A stretch of 44,618 nucleotides of DNA. It comes from Gonium pectorale (lineage: Eukaryota > Chlorophyta > Chlorophyceae > Chlamydomonadales > Volvocaceae). The stretch is taken from contig LSYV01000057.1 in the NCBI GenBank assembly GCA_001584585.1, positions 219,867-264,484 of the forward strand, given 5' to 3'. Below, one piece after another: positions 22,742 through 33,204 of the stretch. Made by a program: the position numbers and the translations under genes. Within the stretch, counting starts at the first letter, position 1. Each line of letters begins with the position of its first letter. Below the pieces are notes generated by a model. The model made no database searches. It was not told the origin of the DNA and saw only the letters and a list, made by a program, of their open reading frames with translations.

Positions 22742-24542
22742 AAAAAAAGCCGCCAGCTCGCGGCGCTGGCGGAGGCGTTTTGCCCCGACGACGGCTGGAC
22801 AGGCGGGCGGAGCGGCGTGTGTGTGGTGATGGACACGGTCACGTCTTTGCTGAACTTCACCTATACCTCCCTGGACACCCTTGTCTGCTCCCTGCCGCCG
22901 GCGGCTTTCGAGGAGCCGTCTCTGCCCCCGGCCATCCAGCTCCTGGTCGCCGAGCTCACGGAGGCGCTGGAGTCGTCACAGGTCCTCGAGCACGCCGCGC
23001 AGGCGCTGCTGCGCGCACAGGTGGCCGCCGGGGCGCACGCCGGCGGCAGCGGCAGCGTCGGCGCCCCGCTGCTCTCACCCGGCAGCGTGATCGCCCTCCA
23101 TCACTTCATCCATGTGCACACGTACCTCGGCCTGATGACTTACAACTACTGCCGGTCAGCCGACGCCGCCACCGCCGCCCTGGGCGCGCAGCTGTGGCGG
23201 GCGCTGCGCGGCCCCTGCATGATGCACGCGGCGCTGGTGCTGGGTCTCTCCACCCTCGTACCGTACAGGGGCAGCTCGTACGGACTGGACGAGATTGTAA
23301 CGATGCCCTCCGTACGGGCCGTCGCCGGCGCCGTACCGCGGCGCTAGCTGGCAGCATCACTGACGCAGCCGCAGGCTCCCCGCAGGGGTCCGGCCTCGTC
23401 CCACAGCCCGGCGAAGGTACCCTCGCGACGACAATCATGCAGCTACTCGCCTGCAGTACCGCAGTCCCGGGGACGTCCGCGCTCCCATGCCGCCGCCGCG
23501 GCGTGTTCTCCGTCGCGCTCCGCATCGGCTGGCTGGACGTTGCGTCCGAATAGGAAGCTGCCAGGGCGAACGGCGGCGGCGGCGGCCTGGCGGCGGCGTT
23601 CAAGAACTGGAGGATTGGGCTCCTGGCCACGGCCGCTTTCGAGGTCGCGGCCCTCCAGCTCTACTCTCTGGAGCCCACTGGGGAACCCACTGTGGACGGT
23701 CGACGGCTGCGGCTGCGGGGGCGGGGCTGGCGCTGTGGCGCCTGGGCGTGTCGGTGCTCCGGTGGGCGCTGCCGCGGGTCGTGGATGGGCGTTGAGGGTG
23801 CGGCGCTTCTGCCGCATCCTCAAGGACGCATGGCGCCGCGTGGAGGGGCTGCCGCCGATGTCGCGGCTGGCACAGGCACAGGCAGCACTCATGCCTCAGC
23901 ACCGGTGCATGGAGTCCGCGCGCGGCGACGGCTCGGACCCCCTCTCTGGGGGAGCCTGTAATCTGTATCTGTGTCGGGTGCTGCGGCATATGGGGCGTCT
24001 CACCGCTGACGGCGAGCCACCTCTTGTCAGCCCCGCTGACGTGGCTGCCGCTGCTTAGCGCATGCCGCGACCCGTTAGTTAGTGGGGACGGCGGCGGGGC
24101 GGACTGCCGCGGGGCCGAGTAGCGGCGCGGCGCAAACGCCTCTGCCTCCGCGTTGCTGGGGCCCGGAGCGCCGGATGATGCTTGGGGGGGCCCGCAACTC
24201 CGCGCGCATGGGCTGCCGGCGGAGGTGGAGGCGGTGGAGGCCGCGGCACGGAGACTGGAGGGGGAGGCGAAGGGCGATGACGGGGGCGGCGGCGGGGGTG
24301 TTCCCGCGCCCGGCTCGGCTGTGGACCTCGCCTTGTTGCGCCTCGCCGCGGCCATTCCACCGCCCGCAGCGGCCCGCCGCCTGCTGCGAACGTGCGCAAA
24401 CCTGGGCTGCGTCAATCTGGAGGGCGACCGCGAGGCGGGGCTGCGGCTGACGCCGTGCACGGGCTGCGGCGAGGCGGCGTACTGCTGCCGCGGCTGCTGG
24501 GCGGCGCACTGGCGGGCGGGGCACCAGACGGCGTGCGCGTGA
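22742..24542 (+). pseudogene. Decayed MYND-zinc-finger protein gene
   Basis: Protein-like sequence continues over 1.8 kb but jumps between frames. The first frame (22742 to about 23340) has LAALAEAFCPDDGW and VCVVMDTVTSLLNF. A second frame carries on (about 23345-23710) across a TAG at 23551-23553, with FKNWRIGLLATAAFEVAALQ. A third (about 23725-23790) has LWRLGVSVLRWALPRV, then the first again (about 23795-24040, NLYLCRVLRHMGRL), then the third with a TAG at 24120-24122. The final stretch ends in an intact-looking MYND finger with the Cys/His ladder CTGCGEAAYCCRGC, HWRAGH and a closing Cys. Known: MYND fingers bind proline-rich partners, and single-finger MYND proteins form a large family in Chlamydomonas. 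Four frame changes and two stops argue for a pseudogene. Sequencing errors or short unrecognised introns are less likely but not excluded. Confidence 0.65.
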
Positions 24543-26318
24543 CGACTCAATACGAACGTGGGTGGGCAGGCCGGAGGAGCTGGGCTGCGGGCGGGGCGTG
24601 ACTGTGAGAATGCGGCAGCTGTGCCGTTTGCAAGCTATCAGCCTTTGGGGAGTGAAAAGCCAAACTGGGTACTTTCAGATGGCATTTTGCGTCGCATGTG
24701 ACGTTCATGATTATGAAAGACCTGCAGACAAGCCGACTTTTTCATTGACTCCCGACACCGTGAGACGGGACCTGCCGTCGGGGGGACCGCTACGGCTCGT
24801 GCAGCTGTGAGTGAGGCCAGCAGATGTGTAAGGGCTTGGGCAAGTGGGCGTTATGGAGAGGATGGTCGCAAACACAGGATGCTCTCGTGCAGTAGTCGTG
24901 AAGCCAACGCGGTGGCCTGGCCGCTGGTTGGTCGGTTCATCTCTGTCACGTACGCTGGGCGGCACCGCCGCCCCTTACGCCGTCCCGCACCAGGCGTATG
25001 GGTCCCGCTAGTTGGTCTCCCGCCCGGCAGGGCATGCTGATACGTTGCGCTGCCTGGGTTTCTGGAGATGTCAGTCCTCGGCATCGACGCGCCTTACGCC
25101 GCCCCGCACACCCTGTAGGGGACCGGCCGGCAGCAACTTGTCCCGGTCGCATCCCGGGACGAGTACGGTGTGCAGTTTGGCGGTTTATTAGCCTCTCCCG
25201 CCACGGAAGGGGACAGCCTCTCCAAGCGCGGTCGGGCTAGGGCCGGGCCGGCCTGAGCGCGCTGTGAAAGGGACTAACGAGACGAAGCCACTCGCATCGC
25301 ACCTTGCCGGCCAGGGGCCAGCAGGTACAAACCTGTTCCGCAGGCGAAGTGTAAATCTGCCCGGGCTTTAGCTCCTGTCACACGCTCGGTGGCTTTCCTT
25401 CAGAGCGCACGCCGGGAGCAGCGCACGTGCGCGCTGTCCCAGGCAGCGCCCCCCTCCCCCGCGATGGCCTAACTCGCAGAGCATTCCGCAGCACCAATTG
25501 CCCGCACGGTGCCCACGCTACGGGCCTCAACTCTGGCCCGCAGCCGCAACGCACCGTTGATGAACATTCGCTGCCAACCTGTGTTGCCTGACCCAAGACA
25601 CCGCCGCACAGCGCCGCCCCACAGCCATCACCAGCTCACCTTGGCGCATGTGAGCCCGTGGCGCACGTGAGCCTCTGTCGGATGCTCGGGTCATACAGCC
25701 AGCCCGTCACTGCGGCCGCGGCTGCACCTTTGCTCTCGCTCAACCGCGCGCTTCAGTAGCCGACCTTGCTGTCGGGGAAGGCTGAGATGGTAATGGGATC
25801 GGCGCGGGTCTGGAAGCCTGTACCATACGTTCGGCTTGAACGCCGGTCAGCGGGACCTCAGCATACAGGGCGGCCACCGCCAATCAGGGACCTCTGAGCA
25901 TAGGTTTGTGTGAAGACCCGGCGCATGGCAAGTGTTCGGCACTTGACCACTCGTCCACGGTGCACGGAAGCGCCCAGCATGGTCATCGGCATGCGCGCTG
26001 CAACACTCCGACTGCGACCCAAGCCCCTCTGACGGCTCCAAGCCGTCTCGGTCCCGCCACGTATCGGTAAAGCCAGGCTGTGAAAAAAAGAACCGCCTTG
26101 CGCCCCGCCGCCACAGCGCGCCCAGCACGCTGCCGCCCACCGCTGCTGCGCCCCGTGCCTGAGGCGGCCGCCACCACCCGTCAGGGCAGGGGGCCCTCCC
26201 TGCGGCTTCGCGTCGCCCAGCTACCCCCGTCCACCCGTGCGGGTCCACTCCTTCCCGTTCCGCCCCCGCCGTTCGGACCGTGCTCCTTTACCGGTAAGCC
26301 GCGCTCCCTTCAGGCCCG
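24543..26318. other. Spacer between MYND relic and dehydrogenase gene
   Basis: The 1.8-kb stretch lies between two converging 3' ends. I see no conserved protein frame, RNA gene or clear long repeat. Short similar GC-rich segments starting CCTTACGCCG occur near 24973 and 25091. It presumably includes the 3' UTR of the minus-strand dehydrogenase gene, although no minus-strand TGTAA was found for it. Confidence 0.5.
24827..24831 (+). terminator. Poly(A) signal TGTAA after the MYND relic
   Basis: Plus-strand TGTAA lies 285 bases after the final stop of the MYND relic, at the right place for its former 3' end. Confidence 0.45.
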
Positions 26319-29268
26319 TTACTGCGCCTTGAGCGCGCCCAGCCCCCCATCCACTCCCAGCACCTGCCCCGTCACGAACGAGTTGCTGGGGCTGAGCAGG
26401 AATTCCAGCGCCGCCGCCACCTCGCCCGCCTCGCCCACGCGCTTGAGCGCGTGCATGCCCTCGCTGGCCTTGAGCGCCGCGGGGCTGGAGGTGATGCGCG
26501 CCGCCAGCGGCGTGCGCGTGAGGCCGGGCGCCACGCAGTTGACGCGGATGTTCTTGGGCGCGTAGGTGGCAGCGGCCGAGAGCATCAGGCCTGCGGTCGT
26601 GGTGATGGGCGGGGAGGGAGGTTGAGGGGTGAGGGGGCGCGCTCGTATTGGGGGCGCGAGTGCAGCGCGGAGTGGCTGCCCGGCAGAGAAGAGAAACGGT
26701 GGACGAAGAGGCTAAGGTGTGTGGGATCGGGCAACAAAAGGGGCGGGCGGGTAGGTGTGTAATTTAGATGCCGCGGGCAGGGTTGGTGGACCGGCGGGGT
26801 CGCAAGACTAGATGCTGGGTGTGCCAGGATGGCGGGAGGGATGACCTGGAAGCCGCGAATGGTCTCAGGGGCGCAAGAGGAGGCCATCAGGCAGGTTGGT
26901 GGGCAAGGTCGGGGCAAAGGTGGTGCGTGGGAAAGGGAGGGCAGTGCGGGTTGGCGAAGGGCATGGAGCGTCTGGGGCCGATGGGCCGTTGGTCCGTTGG
27001 TCCTTTGGGCCACGGGCAGTTTCCGCAGCCCGAGCTTACCCTGCACGCCCGCCTTGGCCGCGGCGATGGCCTCGTGGTTGGGGATGCCGTGCCGCGCCAC
27101 GGCTGAGGAGCAGAAGACGATGGAGCCGCCACCGCTGGTCATCATGCGCTTGACGGCGGACCTGGCGGCGTCCCAGGGGGGTAGAGGGTTGGAAGGGGGG
27201 GCGAGCGCAGGGAGGACAAGGAGGACGCTGAGCTTGGGGCTGGTGGAAAACTTTGCCTGCTCCGTGTCCAGATTGCCTCCAGCAGTGTTGCCCAATGCTG
27301 GTGGCCGACACGTGTCACGCACGCGCGCGAGTATCTGCTTACTCCTCCTGTGCCCCGCTTCATCATCAAGCACCTGCCCACCGAACGAGGGCGGCTTCGT
27401 CCGGCACTGCACACAGCAAACACAGCGCCCCGCCCCGCCCCGCCCCGTCCCACAGCCCCGCTCCGTACGCGTCCGTGTCTGTGCGGTGGCAAGCGTGCGA
27501 CACAGCCCGCAATGCCCCGACGCCCCCCGCGCGCACTTTAGGATGTAGAAGCACGAGTTTAGGTTGAGCTGCAGCGTGCGGTTGAACTCGTCGTCCGATG
27601 TGGTGTGCGCCGACTTGAGCACGATGGAGCCAACGCAGTTGGCCACGCCGTCGATTCGGCCGTACGTGTCGGCCGTACGCGAGATGACCTCCTCCACCTG
27701 AAGGGAGGGGCACAGCGTTCGGGACACGCATCCTCACTTCCTCAGGACAAGGGGAACGAGGTGGTGGCGGCTCCGGGCGCGTGATCGGAGCAGCCACAAG
27801 CAGCCGCGGGGGGCATCGGGCTGTTGGGCGAGAGGCTGTTGAGGCGTCGGAGATGAAAGGGCGACGGCCAGACGCCCGGAGAACGCCCGCCCGTGTCGTA
27901 TCGCGCATGCCCCGCGCCACTCACCGCTACGCTAGTGCACACCGCCTGGCCCCCCGACGACCGCCGGTGGAGCCAGCCACCGGCCAGCGCGCCTAACCCC
28001 CAGGTGTGCGCAGCCAAGCACGCGCGTGGCACGCAGCAGCTGTGCACCACGGGCGGCCCAGCGCCGTAACCGACACCGACAACGTGCCAGCGGACGTCGC
28101 TGTCACGCGCAGCACCATTAGACGCGACAGATCGTCGGGACTGCTAGCAGAACGAGCAGAGCGGCCCGCCCTTCGCTGTGCCGCCATCAGGCACCCGCAT
28201 GCTGTCCTATCCGCGACCGGCCTGCTGCCCTACCCGCTTGTACCACACACAGCCGCTGCCGCATTTGGCCGCCGCCGCAGCAGCCCCGGTTGCCGCAGGC
28301 GCAACCGGCATTGCCCGCAGCCTCAATCGGCCGGCCGCAGTACGTAGCAGCTGTTGGCCGCCTAGACGCCAACGCACCACCCCCCGCGCGCAAGAGCTAC
28401 CTGCTTAGAGTCTGTCACGTCGGCCACGAAGGCCGCGCTGGAGCCGCCGATCTGGCCGCGCAGCGCCTCCAGCTTGGCGGCGTCCCGGCCCGCCAGCACC
28501 ACCGTGGCCCCCGGCTGGCGCGCCAGCCGCCCGGCCAGCTCCGCGCCGATGCCGCCGTAGGCGCCAAAGACCACATAGACTGGCGGCCGGCGAACGACGG
28601 GGAGGGATGCGGAGGGATGGGGAGGGGCGCGGGTTGAAGGGAAGGGGAAGGGGTTTGGGCCGGGTGGAGGTGCGGCTGGTGAGCGGCGGAGCGGGCGGTT
28701 GGGCGTGAGGCAGAGCTGCCGGGCCTCCGAAGGGGCCGCGTTCGTGACCATAGGGCTTCGGAGATGCAGCATTGGCGCGCTGCGAGCAACGCACTCCAAC
28801 CGAGTGGGGCGGCGACCCGAGGCCCCGACCCTGATCCTAACCAACTGTTGGCCCGCAGTCCCCAACACATCCCCACGAGGCAGCTCACGCTGTGGGTCGT
28901 TCAACCCACTGCAAGGCTTGCACGTGCATCTCAGCGCTGACGCAGGAAACACTGTGCACGTTGCCGGGTCGTGCGGCATGCTTCCTGACTCCAACAGCCC
29001 TGCTCTGATGTGGCAGTGCCCTGCTATGCACTATCTGCTCCCATCTGCTTTGATGGGTTCATGGCTGGCGAGTGGGCCGCCGTTTGCGCCCCGCTCAACT
29101 CTCAACCATGGTAGTGCGGCATACCCTAGCTCCACTCCCTGGCCCCGGCAGCAACACACCTGGCGACGAGCCTGCTTCGGTCCCGTAGTGCGCACGAGGG
29201 ACAACGCTAGAGCGGAGACCCCTGGCTGCCAAGCCCCGGGGCAGGCGTTGAGCGACTTGGCGGAGCAT
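26319..29268 (-). CDS. Mitochondrial-type short-chain dehydrogenase/reductase family protein lacking the catalytic Tyr
   Basis: Five minus-strand exons: 29268-29160, 28579-28401, 27697-27537, 27161-27040 and 26590-26319 (TAA). Phases agree and 843 bases encode 280 residues. The first exon encodes an Arg-rich, acid-free leader (MLRQVAQRLPRGLAARGLR), typical of a mitochondrial targeting peptide. The Rossmann fold follows with the dinucleotide motif GAYGGIG (about 42-48), VVLAGRD and VADVTD. The catalytic region has the Ser pair FCSSAV (Ser near 169) and the Lys of AAAKAG (near 186), but the position four before that Lys is Ile in NHEAIAAAK, where the family normally has Tyr. The C-terminal part has NIRVNCVAPGLTRTP and the closing GQVLGVDGG. 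Known: I recall related bacterial members with the same NHEAIAAAK signature. Substrate is unknown. Without Tyr it may use another acid or may bind cofactor without classical catalysis. Confidence 0.9.
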
Positions 29269-31314
29269 GGCGGTTCCTATGCCACTGAGCAACACAAATC
29301 TACAGCAAAAGTATAATTGAGATGTATGAATTGCAAGGTTTGCGCTCTGGTGATCGAGTATCGGGCGGAATGGTCGTGTGGCTTTTCGCGCGGGATCGCC
29401 TGGAGCTGATCCAAGTGGCTCGGAATGAGAAGACAGTGGTAGACTGAGACTGCAGGTTTCGAGAGGGGGCATACGCCCAGGGGCGAACTCTGGCCACACA
29501 CGACCTAACAAACCGCCAACCATATCAACGAAAACTGCCCAACACACAGCTGAAGAGTTGATTAGCCAGCTGCCTCAGCGCTCAGCAGCCCCAGCGCTCG
29601 GATGCTTAGCGCTGGTCGCGCATACATGTAACCTTAGGCTGGCGCACTCGTCGTGGGCGGGTCCTTGGAAGGCAGCCTCTACGGTCTACGGGGCACTCCC
29701 AGCCATGCCAGCCACCCACGTGCCCTCATACATGCTGGGCAGAGCCTAGGCCGGCTCCCCTGGGCTGCCTGGGCAGGGCCTGGGCCGGCTGTATCAGTAA
29801 GCGGAATCATGCTGCCGGCACGGTACCGTGACACCAGCTTCCACACAAAACCCCACCGTTTGTGGCTTTCACTTCACATGCGACACTCACCCCAACACCC
29901 CCTTGTTTTTGCGCCCTGAGAATAATTGACCCCCACTGGCCACCGGGTCGCCCTCATCGTCGCAAAGCGATCATTGTATGCTGCAGCCCAAGCTACAATC
30001 TCTGCAGTTCCCGTCTCCGCGCCCAGAGTACCTCTTGCGAGCCCTACCTTCCGTCGTTCCGTGCCAGCGCAGGTCACTTACAGCTTCCGTACCAGCCCAG
30101 ACACATGCTACCGGGACAGGGGTACACGTCTTACTGTTTACTCCACGCAATAAGGTCCGCGCTCCGCGGTGCCTTCCTCTCATAAGCAGCGCCTGAGTCT
30201 TCCTGTCCGGCCATAGCTCACTACCATGCCCGGGTACCGTCAAAAAGGGTCACGAAGAAGGAGGCAAGTTTTTACATGATACTGTGTTATCAGGGAACAA
30301 CGCAGCGGACGGCATTGGGAGCACCTATAGGCATGATTCGTTCTGTGTGGCGGCTCATAACCGCAGGGGTACCCAAATGCATGCCCGCAGAGGCCACAGA
30401 CCACGACATTGATCAAACTCGGCCCATACGTCCTTGGCCGCTTCGCCTGTTTGCACGCCAAGGAAGGCACCAGTGGCCCCTTGATGCCCATCCTGCAAAT
30501 GTACAAAGGTGGAGGTACACGTTCGCCAAAACTGAGCAGCATCCGGCACCAAGTGGGACCAGCGGACCCCAGATCACTGTTCCGTACAGCGACGGCATCC
30601 AACACAGTAGCACCAATATTGCTATAGTACGCCACTGTGCGAGTGCGAGGGGCCACGGCGTATAAGAGGAGGGGTTGTGCGTCGGCGCGCCTGGTGAGCG
30701 CATTGTTTCGTACGACACTTCAGCGCACTCCTTCAGCAGAACTTTTGTTGAAGTTTAAGTTCTTAGTCGCCGCCATTCAGTAAATACGCTCGTGGGCTAG
30801 GTCGGTGTTTTCGACCGACTGTAGAACGTGTGTAAGAGAGGAACAGGTGTTGACAAAAAAAACAGCAGGGGGAGCGCGGAGAGCCCTCCATTCCGGAGCG
30901 CGCTGGCGAGTCTGTGCCCACCCCAGCGCCGGGGAAAAAATTGAAGCGCAGAGGCCCCCACGTCACGAAATGCGGCGGCCTGACACTTCGGAGGTGTTGC
31001 CGGCGGCATTCTGGGTTGATCTGGCTGACCCATTCCGCACCAAAGCCGCCACGCCAACAGTCAACCGCCGCCAGTCGGGGGCCTATCCGCCATTGCAAGG
31101 GACATCCCATGTGTACGCACAAGCCATCGGCACATCGCCATCACCATGCAAGTGCCACAGAGCTCGGCTCCCGACATGATTCCCTGCCCGATTGCCGCTT
31201 TGGATCTAATGCACACCAGACAACAGGCATCCGCGACACATGCATCCGCTCCGACCCTGGCTCCCGCCCACCTGAAGCTCCGCCAGGCATTAGTTCTGAG
31301 CACCTCAGACCACT
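29269..31314. other. Spacer: dehydrogenase promoter and likely long 3' UTR of rhodanese 1
   Basis: The side near 29269 must hold the promoter and 5' UTR of the minus-strand dehydrogenase gene. The side near 31314 is downstream of the rhodanese-like gene, whose first minus-strand TGTAA is at 30272-30276. GC is lower than in the left half of the window. Two similar 23-bp segments (GGGCAGAGCCTAGGCCGGCT and GGGCAGGGCCTGGGCCGGCT) lie near 29735 and 29770. Open frames up to about 140 codons here have no splice support, conserved motif or partner exon, so I call no gene. Confidence 0.5.
30272..30276 (-). terminator. Candidate poly(A) signal TGTAA (minus) for rhodanese-like gene 1
   Basis: Plus-strand TTACA here is TGTAA on the minus strand, about 1.04 kb past the stop codon at 31315. 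No nearer candidate was found outside the coding exons. Confidence 0.35.
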
Positions 31315-32528
31315 TCACACCTCCACCTTGAGTCCTGCCGCCCTCCATGCAGGAAAACCGCCGGTCAGCACCCACAGCGTGACGTTCTTGTACTTGCCGC
31401 TCGTGTGGTAGTACGTGCAGGCGGTTACAGCCTTCTCGGTGGTGGTTTCGTAGCACAGAATATCCTTGGTGGTCGAGGGAGCCTTGGGCTTGCCGAGGTT
31501 GATGGACTGACGGACGTAGTTGAAGGGGATGCTCATGGCTCCGGGGATGTGGCCGGCCGCGAACATGGTGGCGTTGCGCACGTCCACAAACGTGGTGTTC
31601 TGCGCACAAAATGTACAGCAAGCAAGGCAGGACAGGATCCTCGTTCTAGCACATGTCCATACGTGCTCAGGGCGATGCATCCGTCAGGCGGCTGGGGCAC
31701 GGGACGGGGGATGTGGACATGGTTGTTGCCCAGGCTACGAGAAGGCAGGTTGGAGGCAAACTGCCACAGAGGGGGGCGCGGTTAAGCATCGCGCAGTTTG
31801 ATCAAGCAGGGGCTGGCCCTTCGGACCCTACCTTCAGGCCCAGCTTGGTGTTGGCGACGGTTGCATTGACGAGCTGCGCGCATGGGACAAGGGCAACCGT
31901 GCGTGAGTGGCTCGACTACTCCATGCGCTTGGGGGGCTTTCACTTGCTGATTGCGTCAGCAGCTTCCGGCAGCGTAGCAAGACAGCACGCTGCCAACTAT
32001 GCCAACTGCATACCACAGCTCCCAGGGGCCTTCCAATCGCTGCCATGTCGCTCAATGCGTTGCTCTCACCCGTACGACGGGGTCCTTCTTGCCTGGTTTC
32101 CTCTTGGCCGCACCTGCGCACTCCCCCACCCACAAAGGTCAGTCGCAGATAACACATCATGTTCGCGCATGGCATGCAGAGTCAGTGTGAGTGTAACTGC
32201 AGTCCCCACCCGAGCGGACAATGAGTTGCTGTCATTGTGTATTCCGATGGAGCGACGGGTTAAGACAGAGATGGTGTACCAAGGTTCCCAGCAAGAAGCC
32301 CCCCATGCAGTCATGCTACGGATTACTTACTGGTAAGTGACAACGACATTACTAGCACGGCGGCCTGCAGGGGTGGTTGAGTGCAGCGCCAGTTCGTAAG
32401 CTCGTCGTCGTCATAACCCCACCTTTAAAATGATTCGACATATACCGGTATTTATGCTGTCAAATTCATATGCCAGAATGCATGCTCACCAGGAGAAAGG
32501 CCTTCCGTCGGTTCCACAGGGCCGCCAT
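31315..32528 (-). CDS. Secreted rhodanese-like domain protein, paralogue 1
   Basis: Five minus-strand exons: 32528-32490, 32364-32331, 32113-32070, 31873-31832 and 31599-31315 (TGA), giving 444 bases and 147 residues. Two tiny exons encode a classical signal peptide: basic MAALWNRRK, then hydrophobic FLLAAVLVMSLSLTSA. A basic stretch KRKPGKK follows. The rhodanese domain shows FVDVRNATMFAAGHIPGA, the active-site strand DILCYE (Cys near 102) and the closing LWVLTGGFPAWRAAG. Four N-glycosylation sequons (NAT, NTT, NAT, NVT) fit passage through the secretory pathway. Known: rhodaneses move sulfane sulfur through a cysteine persulfide held in a loop usually of CRxGxR type. Here the loop reads CYETTTEKA, without the Gly or Arg, so classical thiosulfate activity is doubtful. 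The gene is a diverged paralogue of the one at 39563-41051. It is divergent from the sulfotransferase-like gene. Confidence 0.85.
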
Positions 32529-33204
32529 TTCTCAAGTGCTTTAACAATCACAGTTCTATGTCAAATATCTGCTACCAGTTATTGATGTAAATGAATTTGT
32601 CTTCTGAAATCGTACCGGTGGGCGATATCGTACATATTACAAGACGCAGGGTAGGTAGAAGGTATGAGTATGAGTACTGACTGTATGAATGTGTGCTGAA
32701 AATGGCTTGTGCGGCTGAAGGGGCTGGGGGCTGTGTCAGACTACGAGGAACCACGTACACGGGCATTTCAGAGCCTGCCCAATTAAAATCCTGCTTAGGG
32801 GTGGTTACAGGCATGGTAGGCAAATGCTCAGTCATCCTCGCATCTGCAGGGGCGCATGCGGTGGGCAACAAGACTCCAGCAGCAACACACATAAAGTGAA
32901 TGCGTGACGCTCGAATCAGCTGAACAGTTGCACATTCGACTCTGGTCCTCTGGTGGAACCTACGGAGAAGCACTAAGACCCTTGGGTCAGCAACAGCAAA
33001 CTCCTCTGCAGCTATATACGTACACTGCATTGCATCGGAATTACATGAAAGCGGCTGCCACTTACATTCATGAGGCCTAATATAACCTTTTGCGGCGGCG
33101 AGCGTTCGGCAAGCCTATAGCCGGAACACCCGCGAGCTTATAACACGAATACGGTAGCCACCAGTTATCACCCTACGACTTTGTGACTGTCGCCGTCGCT
33201 TGTC
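32529..33204. promoter_or_regulatory. Divergent promoter region between rhodanese 1 and the sulfotransferase-like gene
   Basis: The two start codons are 676 bases apart and point away from each other, so both promoters should lie here. TTATAAC at 33138-33144 is a TATA-like site about 65 bases before the sulfotransferase-like ATG. The region is AT-richer than average for the window. Shared control of the two genes is inference from the geometry only. Confidence 0.5.

Noticed and set aside
30240..30665. Overlapping open frames of about 130 codons on both strands
   Set aside because: No motif, no splice partners, and the position fits the long 3' UTR of rhodanese-like gene 1.
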